From Symsagittifera roscoffensis (lineage: Eukaryota; Xenacoelomorpha; Acoela; Convolutidae), in contig NC_087068.1 of assembly GCF_963678635.1 (NCBI RefSeq), positions 36,963,619 through 37,027,618 on the forward strand: a stretch of DNA of 64,000 nt. Reading direction: 5' to 3'. The translations under genes and the position numbers were made by a program. Below are positions 8,694-18,905 of this stretch, one piece after another (position 1 is the first letter of the stretch; each line of letters starts with the position of its first letter). The notes below the pieces were generated by a model. That model was not told the origin of the DNA, did not search any database, and was given only the letters and a program-made list of their open reading frames with translations.

Positions 8694-10003
8694 ACATCCC
8701 GTACCGAACTTTTTGGCCATAATCATATCTGATCATTGTAAAATCATGCAAAATTCATGTCTGTAACAGATGTGCAGCATGTCTATATTCGGCATGCACA
8801 TACCTGCATCAGACCTGCATCAGGTGTGCTAACTGAAGATATGCTCACACCTGCAGCATACACGATCATGCCTGAACTGAACATGCTCACACCTGCAGGA
8901 TACATGATCATACCTGAACTAAACATGCTCACACCTGCAGGATACATGATCATACCTGAACTAAACATGCTCACACCTGCAGGATACATTATCATACCTG
9001 AACTAAACATGCTCACATCTGCAGGATACATGACCATGCCTGAACCGAATATGCTCAAATCGGTATCTTCAGTATTATAAGATAATTAAAGAAATGGTTA
9101 AATTGTAACAACATCATAAACTCAGCTTAAAAATGTGACACTTTACTTCAAAATTTTAGTTTTTTTTCAGAATTTTTCTGACATCGGTGAAGTTTTTTGT
9201 TGAAAATATACTGTAGTGGTTAGATGCATCTTTCTTTAATTGCCAGCAGGGAGTCGTTGGTAGCGGGGCGTGTGGATACTTTTCTCTGTTTCCTGTCAAC
9301 ATAAAACTAATTGTTAGTCAAAACTTCATCACTTTAAATAAATGCTTAACAAATAAAATTAGACAAAAATCATGCGTTAAAAAGTAGTCGCATATTTGTT
9401 GTTAATTTTTTCAATGAGATTAATAGTATCGACCATTCAAATCTTTTTAATTTATTCGCAATTATTGCGGCTACTGGTTCGCGAAAATTGAAAGATTATT
9501 GGCCAAAAAATTTTGTGACGAATTGCTTCAATTCAATGCTTTATAGTTCAAACCGGGGATTCTTAGTTTTTTCGACTATCCCTCCCGTTGACCCCCTGAA
9601 ACTAACCTGACTTCCTCTTTTTTGGGATGTAGATGCGACATAATTTTCTTCATTTGAAGATATTTGACTCGAGGAGGTAAATTTGGATAAGCTCATTTCA
9701 AACAAAATCTGAAAAAGTGAATTTTTAACAACAAAGACCAATTAGTCAAGATACGAAGTAATGTATAAATAAATATGAGTTTGTCAAGTTTTCAGTCAGT
9801 CGTTATCATGTCTGCGACAGGCATGAACATGTTTCACTCAGGTCTGATCATGTAAAATCCAGGTACGACCACGTCTGTAGAAAAATACGCATGCTCACTT
9901 GTGAACAGCCCTGCATTATGGGGGAACAGTCCTGAGAATATTCTCTCCCCTGCCAAATGGATGATCAGCCGTGAAATGGCACAAAAAGTTCAGTACGGGA
10001 TGA
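8694..10003. mobile_element. 1.3-kb non-autonomous element with terminal inverted repeats
   Basis: CATCCCGTACCGAACTTTTT at the left end is repeated inverted at the right end (AAAAAGTTCAGTACGGGATG, one mismatch), and similarity extends a few bases inward (TGGCCAT / ATGGCAC). The flanks ACTTCGAA and ACTTTTGA may be a worn 8-bp target duplication. The interior holds a 42-bp minisatellite near the left end and related ATCATG/CCTGAA words near the right end (9810-9990). No transposase is seen; the 66-codon frame at 9541-9741 has no recognisable motif. Confidence 0.55.
8841..9050 (+). repeat. 42-bp minisatellite, five units
   Basis: Units start at 8841, 8883, 8925, 8967 and 9009, each beginning ATGCTCACA(C/T)CTGCAG. 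A partial sixth starts at 9051. Units 2-4 differ at one or two positions. Because 42 is a multiple of three, both strands stay open (plus: MLTPAGYMIIPELN repeats; minus: a repeat with MYPAGVSMFSSG). The open frames follow from the repeat period and are not evidence of a protein. Each unit is partly palindromic (CTGCAG, ATGATCAT). Confidence 0.9.
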
Positions 10004-10046
10004 CTTTTGAATAAGCTGCTGACTATAAATTGTGAAATTTCCATTT

Positions 10047-10205
10047 ATATAAAATTTTTTGTTTTGTAAGGTGGCGACTTAAGTAGCCGAGCCAAAGGTC
10101 TTCTAAAATCTGTGTTTGATCGCTTTCTAAATTCTGTGGAGCAAACACAGAAACTCTGGGCTCGGCTAATTAAATCAGCATCTTTCAAAACAAAAATTTT
10201 TATGT
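10047..10205. mobile_element. small foldback (MITE-like) element
   Basis: Arms of about 45 bases (10050-10094 and 10158-10205) are imperfect inverted copies. Both hold AAAATTTTT-G-TTTTG and, at the inner end, AGCCGAGCC / GGCTCGGCT. The loop is about 60 bases. Short foldback MITE is the simplest reading; a long-hairpin RNA is possible but unsupported. Confidence 0.5.
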
Positions 10206-10659
10206 AAACGAACTACATACAAACTTGTTTGGTCATTATACGCTAACTTGTGAAACCAGTTGCTCGCACATAAAATCTTTATTTAGCTCGTGAGGAGGAA
10301 ACTTTAAAAACTTTTAAGCTCTTTTTCCAATTCTTATAAAGTTAATTCACAATTGATAATGATATATGATATGCTGAGTGAAATGGGGCAAAAATCTTGG
10401 CACCTGCTGAATTTATGATAACTGCTATGATTAGTCTATGTTATATAGAGTATTTACCTGTGAAGGAACATTGCAGCTGTAATAGATATTTTCTAGTGAA
10501 ACCAGTTTAAAACTTGTAATTATAGCCAAATTTATTATTGATAAAACTATCTCTATAAAATATTTCTAAATAACTAATCATGATCCATAACTAATACTTC
10601 ATAGTTTCAACAACAGAACAAAAAATATAATTTAGAAGGCAGTTCTTCTTCTTCAGAAC
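10206..10659. other. no gene seen
   Basis: AT-rich, no repeat or open frame recognised. Confidence 0.4.
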
Positions 10660-11120
10660 AGCTCCTGACTCGCAAATAACAGCATAAACTAGATCTATTG
10701 AGACTAGGAGGTATAAGAGTAAGATTAAGATTGGTATTAGACTAAGAAGTTGCACGAATCTATCCGGCCGAAAATAAGATAAGCGTGACGAACAGACAGT
10801 GTATCTTATCTGAAATTACTCTATGAGTGAGCCTCCCCGGACTGAAACTCATCTGGTGCGACAAACAATCTCGAACAAGACCTCAACAAAATTAGACTCA
10901 GCAAATTCAATAGAAAAAAGATCAAAAATACATCACAAAGTGATCGATAGTATAAAAAACTTATTAAATATGTCTCTACATCTCAATAACTCTAATCAAT
11001 TACTTCAAACGATACGGCAAACACCAGGTCAAAACCCGAACAACAGACCAATCCTTATATCAAGAAACGACGCAGACTGCAACGATTATTTCTCTATAAA
11101 ATTCCCAATGCAGTAGATTT
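10660..11120 (+). repeat. retroelement leader module, copy 2 (solo fragment)
   Basis: Plus-strand partner of 1531-2040. The segment 10710-10860 is about 90% identical to the inverse of 1840-2000. A 97-codon frame at 10823-11116 contains MSLHLNNS at the position equivalent to MSLRLNRS in copy 1. The similarity ends near 11115 and no further retroelement sequence follows, so this is a solo or truncated copy. Confidence 0.5.
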
Positions 11121-11650
11121 TCAGTCACTTACCTGAAAAAAAATTACTCGAGGCAGTAAGATTCATTCTCGAGCTAAATACCTCTCATTGATGTATAACC
11201 ATATTATTTACCATAATAACGACTGTTAGAAAGATGCAAGTGTCGTTCATTTCATTGAATCTGCACTAAATTAAAAACTTTTGCAAAATTAAAATTTAAC
11301 GATCAAAAAATACAAAAATTAGTTCGATAATTAAGTTAAAGTTAGTTTAAAGTTTATAAAAGGTTCCTTGTTTACCAAAGACTCATATTCTCATCCTCGC
11401 ACCATTTTAGGCTTACTCAGCTTTTTTTGAGCAGAAGAACGAATAATCAGTCATATTGTTCTGAGAAGTTCGAACACGTAAATATACAATGGAAGCTTTA
11501 ACAAAAATGCACTCGATACACGCAGTGTCGAATTTCCAGTCTCAAAATGCGAAAAAAACAGCCTCAATTCACAAAATTTTTTGCTCTTTTTTAAATGCAA
11601 GACGATTCACTGATTGGTTAACTTTTTCCTTTTTAGCCAATCAGCCTAAT
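11121..11650. other. no gene seen
   Basis: AT-rich spacer with no recognised feature. Confidence 0.4.
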
Positions 11651-12183
11651 TTTCCGACTTTGTAACGAAAATAACGGAATATTTGTGCTCAGGGTGGTTT
11701 TTTTTCTTCATATGAACTTTGACTCTTCACCTGGCCATTTTTGACGGACTTTTTCAATTTCGTTCAATTTCGTTCAAAGAGTATTTTATACTGAGCTTAA
11801 ATTTGAAAAGAAATTTCTTCTGTGATCATTTTTTGTAGAGCTATGGGGGTTTAAAGATTGCCATTTTGGTCAATGTAGGACAATTAATGCGTGATATATT
11901 TCGCGCTATTAACGCGTAAGCGGAGATTTAATCCGTCTTAGAAATTGTTCAAAATCGGTTGAAAGAAGCTTGTTTGCCATAATTCATTTGTTACAATGAG
12001 CGAAGTTTGTTCTTTTGTACTTTATATGGCGTGTGCGGTGATGATTTCATAAAAAATTCAATATTTAGAAATTTTTTTCATTTTATTATATTACATTTAA
12101 TTTTTTAAGGTTATTACTGCTCCATAAAACCTAAAAGGCAGTCGGAACATTCAGGGCTTTGCCCTGATTTGAGCCTTCTTGTT
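11651..12183 (+). mobile_element. HINE-like element, copy 7 (full length)
   Basis: Complete from TTCCGACTTTGTAACG to the tail CCTTCTTGTT (about 533 bases). It includes the GCGTGATATATTTCGCGC block, GCTCCATAAAACC, subterminal CAGTCGGAACA and a perfect hairpin CAGGGC-TTT-GCCCTG. No protein is encoded. Confidence 0.8.
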
Positions 12184-12414
12184 GTTTTGGTCTTTATACA
12201 GCGGAGAAACGGCAAACAAAGAATTCAAAGAGTTGTTTGGTGCAACGTCAAAAATTGGCTAAATTTATTGAGTAATTTTGCCCTGATGACCAAAAAAAGC
12301 CAACGGCAGAACTTTTCGGGCGAGTATTTTAGAAGAAGACTGCTCCGATCCCTGCTCAAGATACTCATACATACACAAAATACTCATACTCGCTAAAGTT
12401 TTCGCAGTCATACC

Positions 12415-12786
12415 CAGTGGCGGAATTAAGGGGGGACGCCCTCCCCCTCATGGATTCGACCCCCTGCCGACCTAAAGGGTCCCCCCTTTGCACTGATTTG
12501 AGATATCCATTTTTGGCTGACTGACCTTAAAATTTTTTGGTCGAAATTTTCCTCAAAACCCTTTTTGGTCTTTTTGTGCCTAAAAAACCTTTTTTGGGTT
12601 TTTTTCAAAAATTTGTTAGTGGCGCAGAAATTTTTGTCAAATTAGGGTCTTTATTTTAGTTTCGGAGAGCTCAGAAAATTAATTTGGTCGACCTAAAAAA
12701 AGGTTGAAAAAATTTTCAAATTTTTTTCGAAAATCCGCCAACCCCCCCCCCCCCCCCCCCCCGAAAAATTCCTAGATCCGCGCCTG
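12415..12786. mobile_element. hAT-type MITE, copy 1, with 8-bp target duplication
   Basis: Ends CAGTGGCGGAATTAAGG and CCTAGATCCGCGCCTG are inverted repeats, and GTCATACC flanks both sides (12407-12414 and 12787-12794), a perfect 8-bp duplication typical of hAT insertion. It contains a long C homopolymer and no transposase. Confidence 0.85.
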
Positions 12787-13563
12787 GTCATACCTATAAA
12801 CTCATCGTCTTGCATGACAGAAACATCTTCCATATGTTTTATGTCCAAATCAGAGATATCCGCTTTCAAGTCAATATTGATTTAAGTAGGAATAATGACT
12901 AGATTATGTTCAAACCAAAATTATTAGTGCAAATTCCATATTCAATCATTCCAATTAGTGAAACAATCAGCCCAGTGAAAAAATCGTACTATAATCATGA
13001 AATAAAATTTTTCAATCAGACAAACTGGATGATAGCTAAACTGACAAAGTAGACAAATTAGACGATAAGACTTTCAGGAGGCGATAGCAACAGCTTCAAG
13101 ATCAGTAATGCAGGTGATTCAGACAAACAGCAGTTGTTTCAGACATGTTTAGAGAATAAAACCTTTTGATAACAAACCATTGTATTATAATTTTTTTAAA
13201 ATTCAAAATGCAATACAATTTGTTACTCTATGCTTAATATCGGCTAAACCAAATTAGTCGACTTTCTTTTTCTGCATAGTGGCAAGTATCCAGAGCAGGA
13301 CAAGTTCTAAATGTTTTCATTTCTGTTTTCACACGTGATGGACTAAATTGATATGTTTTTGCTTTCAATGAAGTTTCCTTAGCAATCAACATTACTAAAA
13401 CTTTCTACACACTGACAACTATTCAACTTCAAGCGAGGTCTTTTGAAACACGGAACTATTATAAGCCTACTCTACCGATCCTAAGGCGAAGACTGTGAAA
13501 AAGTAAAAAGTGGAAATCGATCCGGTTTTTCTGAATATTTGTGCAAAACGAATGCAAAATAGA
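12787..13563. other. no gene seen
   Basis: AT-rich sequence without recognised repeats or coding frames. Confidence 0.4.
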
Positions 13564-13760
13564 GGCACTTAGCATAGTGGTAAGGCTTTCACTGTGAAAT
13601 CGTCAGATCGTGAATTCGATCCCATGCCATGGCAAAGAAACTGTGTGAGGACGAGCTCTCACTTGAACGCGAGCTGCAGGTACACCACAGCCTGACCAAA
13701 TTTGGCTGCAGTAGTGGTATAATTAGTAGCAAAAAGTTGGGACAGACAAAATTAATTAAA
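13564..13760 (+). repeat. tRNA-derived SINE-like fragment
   Basis: 13564-13628 resembles a tRNA. It has an A-box TAGCATAGTGG, a B-box-like GTGAATTCGATCC and GGCA/TGCC acceptor ends, but the anticodon stem does not pair. It is followed by about 130 bases of unrelated body. This points to a pol III SINE or tRNA pseudogene, not a working tRNA. Confidence 0.5.
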
Positions 13761-13916
13761 AAGAGCAACTGACCTTTTTCAGACAATTTTTGCATGCAAA
13801 AGCTAATTTTTCAGAAAAAAAACTATGTCTCAATGTCAGGTAAAAGTTCAAATTTGCCTGCAAGAAGAGTTCAAAATTGGCAGATTTCTCTTTTTAATTA
13901 TTGTTTCAACTTTTGA

Positions 13917-14438
13917 TTTGAAAGTATCGGAATATTTGTGCTCGGGGTGTGTTTTTTTTTCTTCAGACAAATTTCGACTTTTTAACTAGCCATTTTTGAC
14001 GAACTTTTTTTTATACGTCATTCAAAAGGTATTGTTGTCCTGAGCTCAAATTTGAAAAGATATTTCTTCTGTGATTATTTTTGTAAAGTTTTGGGGGTTT
14101 AAATATTGCCATTTTGGGCAATTTGGGACAATTAACGCGCGATATATTTCGCGCTATTAACGCGTAAGCGGAGAGTTATTGCGTATTAGAAATTGTTACA
14201 AATTGGTTGAAAGAAGCGTATTTGCCATAATTGATTTGTTACAATGAGTGAACTCTATCCTTTTGTACTTTATATGGCGTGTGGGTGGATGTTTTTTATA
14301 AAAAATATTGAAATTTTAGAAAAAAAAAAGTTTCATTGTATTTTATTACATTAAATTTTTCAAGTTATTACTGCTCCATAAACCTTAAAAGGCAGTCGAA
14401 ACATTCAGGGCTTCGCATTGATACGAGCAGTCTTGTTG
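13917..14438 (+). mobile_element. HINE-like element, copy 8
   Basis: Lacks only the first 10-15 bases, starting at AAAGTATCGGAATATTTGTG. The tail ends GAGCAGTCTTGTT and the next copy starts 3-4 bases later. The 3' hairpin is decayed (CAGGGC-TTC-GCATTG). Confidence 0.75.
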
Positions 14439-14440
14439 TT

Positions 14441-14957
14441 TTGACTTTCGATACGAAAGTAACGGAACTTTTGTGCTCGGTGAAAATTTTTTCTTCAGTT
14501 AAGGTTCGACTTTTTAACTAGCCATTTTTGACGGAATTTTTTTTATATGTCATTCGAAAAGTATTGTTGTCCTGAGCTCAAATTTCACCTGTGATTATTT
14601 TTGTAAAGTAATGAGGTTTAAATATTGCCATTTTGGCCAATTTGGGACAATTAACGCGCGATATATTTCGCACTATTAACGCGTAAGCGGAGAATTAATC
14701 CGTCTTAAAATCGTTTCAAATTGGTTGAAAGAAGCCTAATTGCCATAATTGATTTGTTGCAAGGAGCAAAAGCTATCTTTTTCTACTTTATATGGCGTGT
14801 GGGGGATGATTTTCATTTAAAAAATTCAAATTTTAGAAAAATAAATTTTTCATTTTATTTTATTACATTTAATTTTTTAATGTTACTACTGCTCCACAAG
14901 ACCTTAAAAGGCAGTGGGAACATTCAGGGCTTCTTCCTGATACGAGCAGTCTTGTTT
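14441..14957 (+). mobile_element. HINE-like element, copy 9, head-to-tail with copy 8
   Basis: Begins TTGACTTTCGATACGAAAG immediately after the tail of copy 8 and ends GAGCAGTCTTGTTT. The hairpin is worn (CAGGGC-TTC-TTCCTG). Tandem head-to-tail copies are typical of rolling-circle non-autonomous elements. Confidence 0.75.
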
Positions 14958-15562
14958 CTGTTCGTCTGGACTTTTTGCAATTCTCTATACCAGGTGAAAA
15001 TTATAGATCCACGCATAAAAAACAGCCTTGAGTCGCAAAAATAACACAGTCTAAAATGCGTATTCGATCCCATGCAACACCACTTGGAAATTCTAAAATC
15101 AATTCGAAGCAATACAATAATAGTGCTCCATGATAAAACCTAACTTAGCTACACTTATTAGTTTACATGACCTATAGGCTCTGAGGGGGAGTCGAAGTCG
15201 AAGAGATCTATTTGAAATGCAACCTGCAAAAAAACATGTACGCAAATGTTGATGCATAAAAAAAACTGAAACAATTGCTTATGATTCATATAAGGGCATG
15301 AGAAAAATTCATCACAAACGATTGAATCTTTTGTAAGAAAAAAGGGCAAAATTTGAATTTATTTCTAAGATTCATGAGTTCAGTTAATTTAAGACGTAAG
15401 ACTCGTTTTTTTAATGAGAATAAAAGGAACAAAAATAGCAAAAAAAAATTTTAAACTAATTATACGATGTTTCAACAAAAGTTCATATCATACTAACTGA
15501 ACCGTTACAGGTTGATACCAAGCTAAATTTCAAACATGCTAAACTCATTTTGACATACATAC
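14958..15562. other. no gene seen
   Basis: AT-rich spacer; two roughly 60-codon antisense frames have no coding character. Confidence 0.4.
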
Positions 15563-15882
15563 CAGTAGGATATCCATTTTTGGCTGACTGACCTTATAAC
15601 TTTTCTAAAGGCGCCTTAGGTGCCAAGCTATATTAAATTTGAGGAGGGAGCGCGCACCGAAAAACTGCGATTTTTTGGTCGAAGTTTTCCAAACAATGCC
15701 TAAAAACGCCTTTTTTGGCCTTTTTTCAAAAATTCGCCTGTGGCGCAGAAAAATTCATCAAATTCAGGTCTTTATAGTGGTTTAGGAGAGCTCAGAAAAT
15801 CATTTTGGTCGGCCCAAAAAAAGCCTTGAAAGTTTGCCCCCCCCCCCCCCCCCACCTCGAGAAATTCCTAGATCCGCGCCTG
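15563..15882. mobile_element. hAT-type MITE, copy 2
   Basis: Left end CAGTAGG is internally deleted; right end CCTAGATCCGCGCCTG is intact. Flanks ATACATAC (15555-15562) and ATACATAA (15883-15890) match at 7 of 8 bases. It shares TTTTTGGCTGACTGACC with copy 1. Confidence 0.75.
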
Positions 15883-16989
15883 ATACATAACTCATTATCA
15901 AAAAAATGCTCATTGGCAATTACGCCGACAAACACTAAGCAGACATACTATACTCCAATAAACTTTTTTCTTGAGCGTAAAATCGTCAGTTTGTAAGAAA
16001 AAAAACAGGTCTTCCAAGGACGTGAATATTTTTTGCCCAAGGCATCGACATACGTCAATAAACTCGAGTAGCATGTGAATCCAGCTCTCATACTTCAAGC
16101 TTCATTTAGAAGATACGTTCTCACAAAAAAAAACATATTCTGATTTGATGAATTCCAATCGAAAAAATACAGACCCTTCTGCAAAGCCCGATATATTCTA
16201 AAACTTATAGAGTTTTATTTGGCTGACAAACTTGGGATACAATCACTATTTATTTGTGCACGCAAAACTTCAGCCGGCAAATTAAAACAATTCTACGCCG
16301 AATGTAAAACATTTAGAAAAAAAAACAGCGAAATCATCTATTTTACCAGCCAAGTCACCACAAGAAAAACTGGCAAGAAAAGACAAATATTGAAACACTT
16401 TTAAAATATCTTATCTTTATGGAAATTTCGCAACCAACCTCAGGTTTTAGTTTTTGAGCAGTTGTGCCACCAGCGCTTCATAGGGTCATTTTTACTAGAA
16501 GCTGATGAAATACATGCTATTAAATAATAACAAAAGCTCTGCAGCAAAAATGCCCTCAAAAAAGAGAGCTAATTTATGCAATTTGGGTTACAAAAAGTAG
16601 ACTTATAGTATAGCACAATGGTGACTATATAACAGTGAAATGAACAAAGAAAACTTTTTTAAAAAATGTGCAAATTCGTTCAAAATGTATGCAACTAATT
16701 TTTTTTTAAATCGCATCAAAACATTTCGTGAGATATCTTAATTTCGAAATTTAAAACTCGTATGACCCCTATGATGCTTCGAGATACTAATGCAGTTTTT
16801 TACCCGTTTTTTACCCGAAAGGCTTAACTTTTTACCCGTTTTAACTATTGCCTGTTTGAATAATTTTAATTTGATTTATATTTTAATTTTATAAAATCAT
16901 ACTTTCAGTTTGTTTCTGTGTTTTTCTTGCGCAAATTCTGTCGAACTGCTTTAACTGGTTTTGGTTTCTTTTTGTGTTTTGCGACAAGA
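15883..16989. other. no gene seen; short TTTTTACCCG repeat
   Basis: AT-rich sequence. At 16797-16845 the word TTTTTACCCG (or TTTTACCCG) is repeated three times. The last 100 bases would be the 3' untranslated region of the minus-strand gene ending at 16990. Confidence 0.4.
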
Positions 16990-17646
16990 CTATTTAATGT
17001 TGGCTTTTTTAATCTGTTTTTCGACTCTTGTGAAGTCTTCCTTCCACTTCCTGATGAGCGCCTCCTGTTCGTCAATCTCCGCCCTTCGCATCTGGGCTCT
17101 CGTCATCTGCCAGGGCAGTTCCAGGAACTCCGAGCAAGAACGATCAATCATCTGGATCTTCCTCTGGACTTCCTCATTCATACCCTGCAGAATCTGTGCA
17201 GGAACCACTGTGCAAATCCGATCCAATGCAAGTTCTTTCTTGATCTTAAGCGCGACGTCATACGTCATCATTTTACTCAAGCTGTGCTTTGAGTCTTTCG
17301 TTTGCTCAAAGTGGGACTCGAGACCCTTGTAGAACTTCTCCACGTCTTCGCCAGTATATTCAAGCTCGGCATCGTCTAATTTCGCATCCGAAAGACTCTC
17401 GTTGTCGTCCGTAATTATGTTCAACGTCAGCGTAGATCCATTAGGCGCCTTTTTCTTCTTGCCGTACAGTTTCGAAAACTGCTTTTTGGAGATCGAATCC
17501 TGTTTAGTCTCCTTAACTGAGTTAGGAGGAATCTCAGGAGCAACACCAGCTGGACTGGGACCACTCCATGGTTCATATAGTCTTCCCCTGCCTCCGCCAC
17601 TACCGCCACTGCTGCCCACAGAGTACCTGTTGGCAATATACTTCAT
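16990..17646 (-). CDS. uncharacterised 218-residue protein with C-terminal coiled coil
   Basis: ATG at 17644-17646, stop at 16990. Not recognised. Residues 9-22 are glycine/serine-rich (SSGGSGGGRGR). Residues 50-68 are basic (SKKQFSKLYGKKKK). Residues 79-108 are acidic (DDNESL, DDAELEYTGEDVEKF). The C-terminal 90 residues are helical and charged (ILQGMNEEVQRKIQMID, then AEIDEQEALIRKWKEDF), probably a coiled coil. The GC content and codon use (GAG, CTG, AAG) clearly exceed the flanks, so this is a real coding region even without a family match. It is uninterrupted by introns. No signal peptide or membrane segment, so it is likely cytoplasmic or nuclear. Confidence 0.75.
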   Translation of the reverse strand: MKYIANRYSVGSSGGSGGGRGRLYEPWSGPSPAGVAPEIPPNSVKETKQDSISKKQFSKLYGKKKKAPNGSTLTLNIITDDNESLSDAKLDDAELEYTGEDVEKFYKGLESHFEQTKDSKHSLSKMMTYDVALKIKKELALDRICTVVPAQILQGMNEEVQRKIQMIDRSCSEFLELPWQMTRAQMRRAEIDEQEALIRKWKEDFTRVEKQIKKANIK

Positions 17647-18629
17647 TCATAGTTTATGCCAATTTATGCCAAAAAAACGGTGATAAAATAAACGGGCGAA
17701 AAAACCCGGATAATGGCTTCAAAATGAGCAGTTTCAGGTTCTTTAAATTTGTTCAGATTTGTTGATAAAAGAGGATATTGTCAACAGTTTGACCAAACTA
17801 TACAAAAACCCAATTAGTATCAACCAAATTTCTCGCGCGGTAAGGGCCGAAAAAACTGTTTACAAATGGTCACGTGGTTTTGGATAAATTGATCAGTTTA
17901 TTTGGATTCAGGGATTGCAGCAGTCACCAGTTTCCGAAAACAACAAAAAGCACGTTGTTTTTACACACAGGCCCGCTGTGAGGTGCCATGGATAATAATC
18001 AATTATATCAACTTTCGTGGTCAGAAATAATCCGTTTAAAATCCATTATAATGAATTTTAGTAGATTATAATCGTGGGGGGACGGCTTTTTTGCATTACT
18101 CACAGTCTATTCGATTTCTAAACCTACTCAAATTTAGTTAAATTTTGCTAAACCATGTTTTTCCATCTACCATCAGCCCCCCTACCCTCACCTAGCTCAC
18201 ACACACATACCTACCGTCGCCCCACGTACGTTTTTTAAAAGATAGATAAATGTATGTAAGGGTAAGTGGTGGGGAGGGGAGGTGGTGACAACTAGAAAAA
18301 AGGCAAGTAGAAAAAAGATTACAACTTTTTGCTGTAGCCAAATATAAAACACAATTTAGCGATGGCAACGTTCAAGTTTTGAATATCTGACTTCAAGGTT
18401 TTGGAAAATCCAGATTCTTACCCTTAAAAAATTATTTTAATCCATTATAATCCATTATAATCGAATAAAATGGATTAAAGTGATTTCCACATTATTTGTT
18501 TTATAATCGCTTATTATTCCATTATAATCAAATATTCTAGAATTTTATGGAGACAGACCATGAAAATCCATTATAATCGAGTTTTATCCGTGGAACTTCA
18601 ATACGGGGGGAAAGGCTATTTTTGTATAC
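17647..18629. other. non-coding; possible MITE with TCCATTATAATC words
   Basis: Words of the form TCCATTATAATC occur at least six times between 18035 and 18590. The outer sequences CCATGGATAATAATC (about 17986) and, inverted, CCACGGATAAAAC (about 18590) resemble each other, so a worn TIR element of about 600 bases is possible. Otherwise nothing seen. Confidence 0.35.
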
Positions 18630-18891
18630 ATGGGCGGATTTAGGAGGGGATAGACCCTTTCAGGGGTGGATTTAGGGGAGGGGGTGTGGAAATTCCCTCC
18701 CCTCAGGGATTCGACCCCCCACCAACCAAAGGGTCCACTGACAGCGCTCAGAAAATCACTTTGGTTGACTTAAAAAAGGTCGACAAAATTTACAATACTT
18801 TTTTGAAATTCCACATTCATTAATACGACCAAATCTTTAATTTTTTTAAAAATCTGCCTCCCTCATTACAAAAAGTTTAGATCCGCCCCTG
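18630..18891. mobile_element. hAT-type MITE, copy 3 (nested or rearranged)
   Basis: Two left-end-like sequences (GGGCGGATTTAGGAGG at 18630 and CAGGGGTGGATTTAGG at 18661) are followed by one right end (AGATCCGCCCCTG). No target duplication matches, so the copy is nested or truncated. Confidence 0.6.
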
Positions 18892-18905
18892 ATTTAACCA
18901 AGCAA

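Noticed and set aside
8841-9050. Regular repeats considered as a CRISPR array
   Set aside because: Units are contiguous with no unique spacers, and the window is animal nuclear DNA.
8757-9080. Repetitive 107- and 91-codon frames on opposite strands
   Set aside because: Both arise from the 42-bp minisatellite whose period is a multiple of three; no start context or composition supports a protein.
12169-12396. 75-codon frame
   Set aside because: Starts in the tail of a HINE-like element and has no domain or codon bias.
16918-17683. Several plus-strand frames of 65-124 codons
   Set aside because: Antisense shadows of the 218-residue minus-strand gene.
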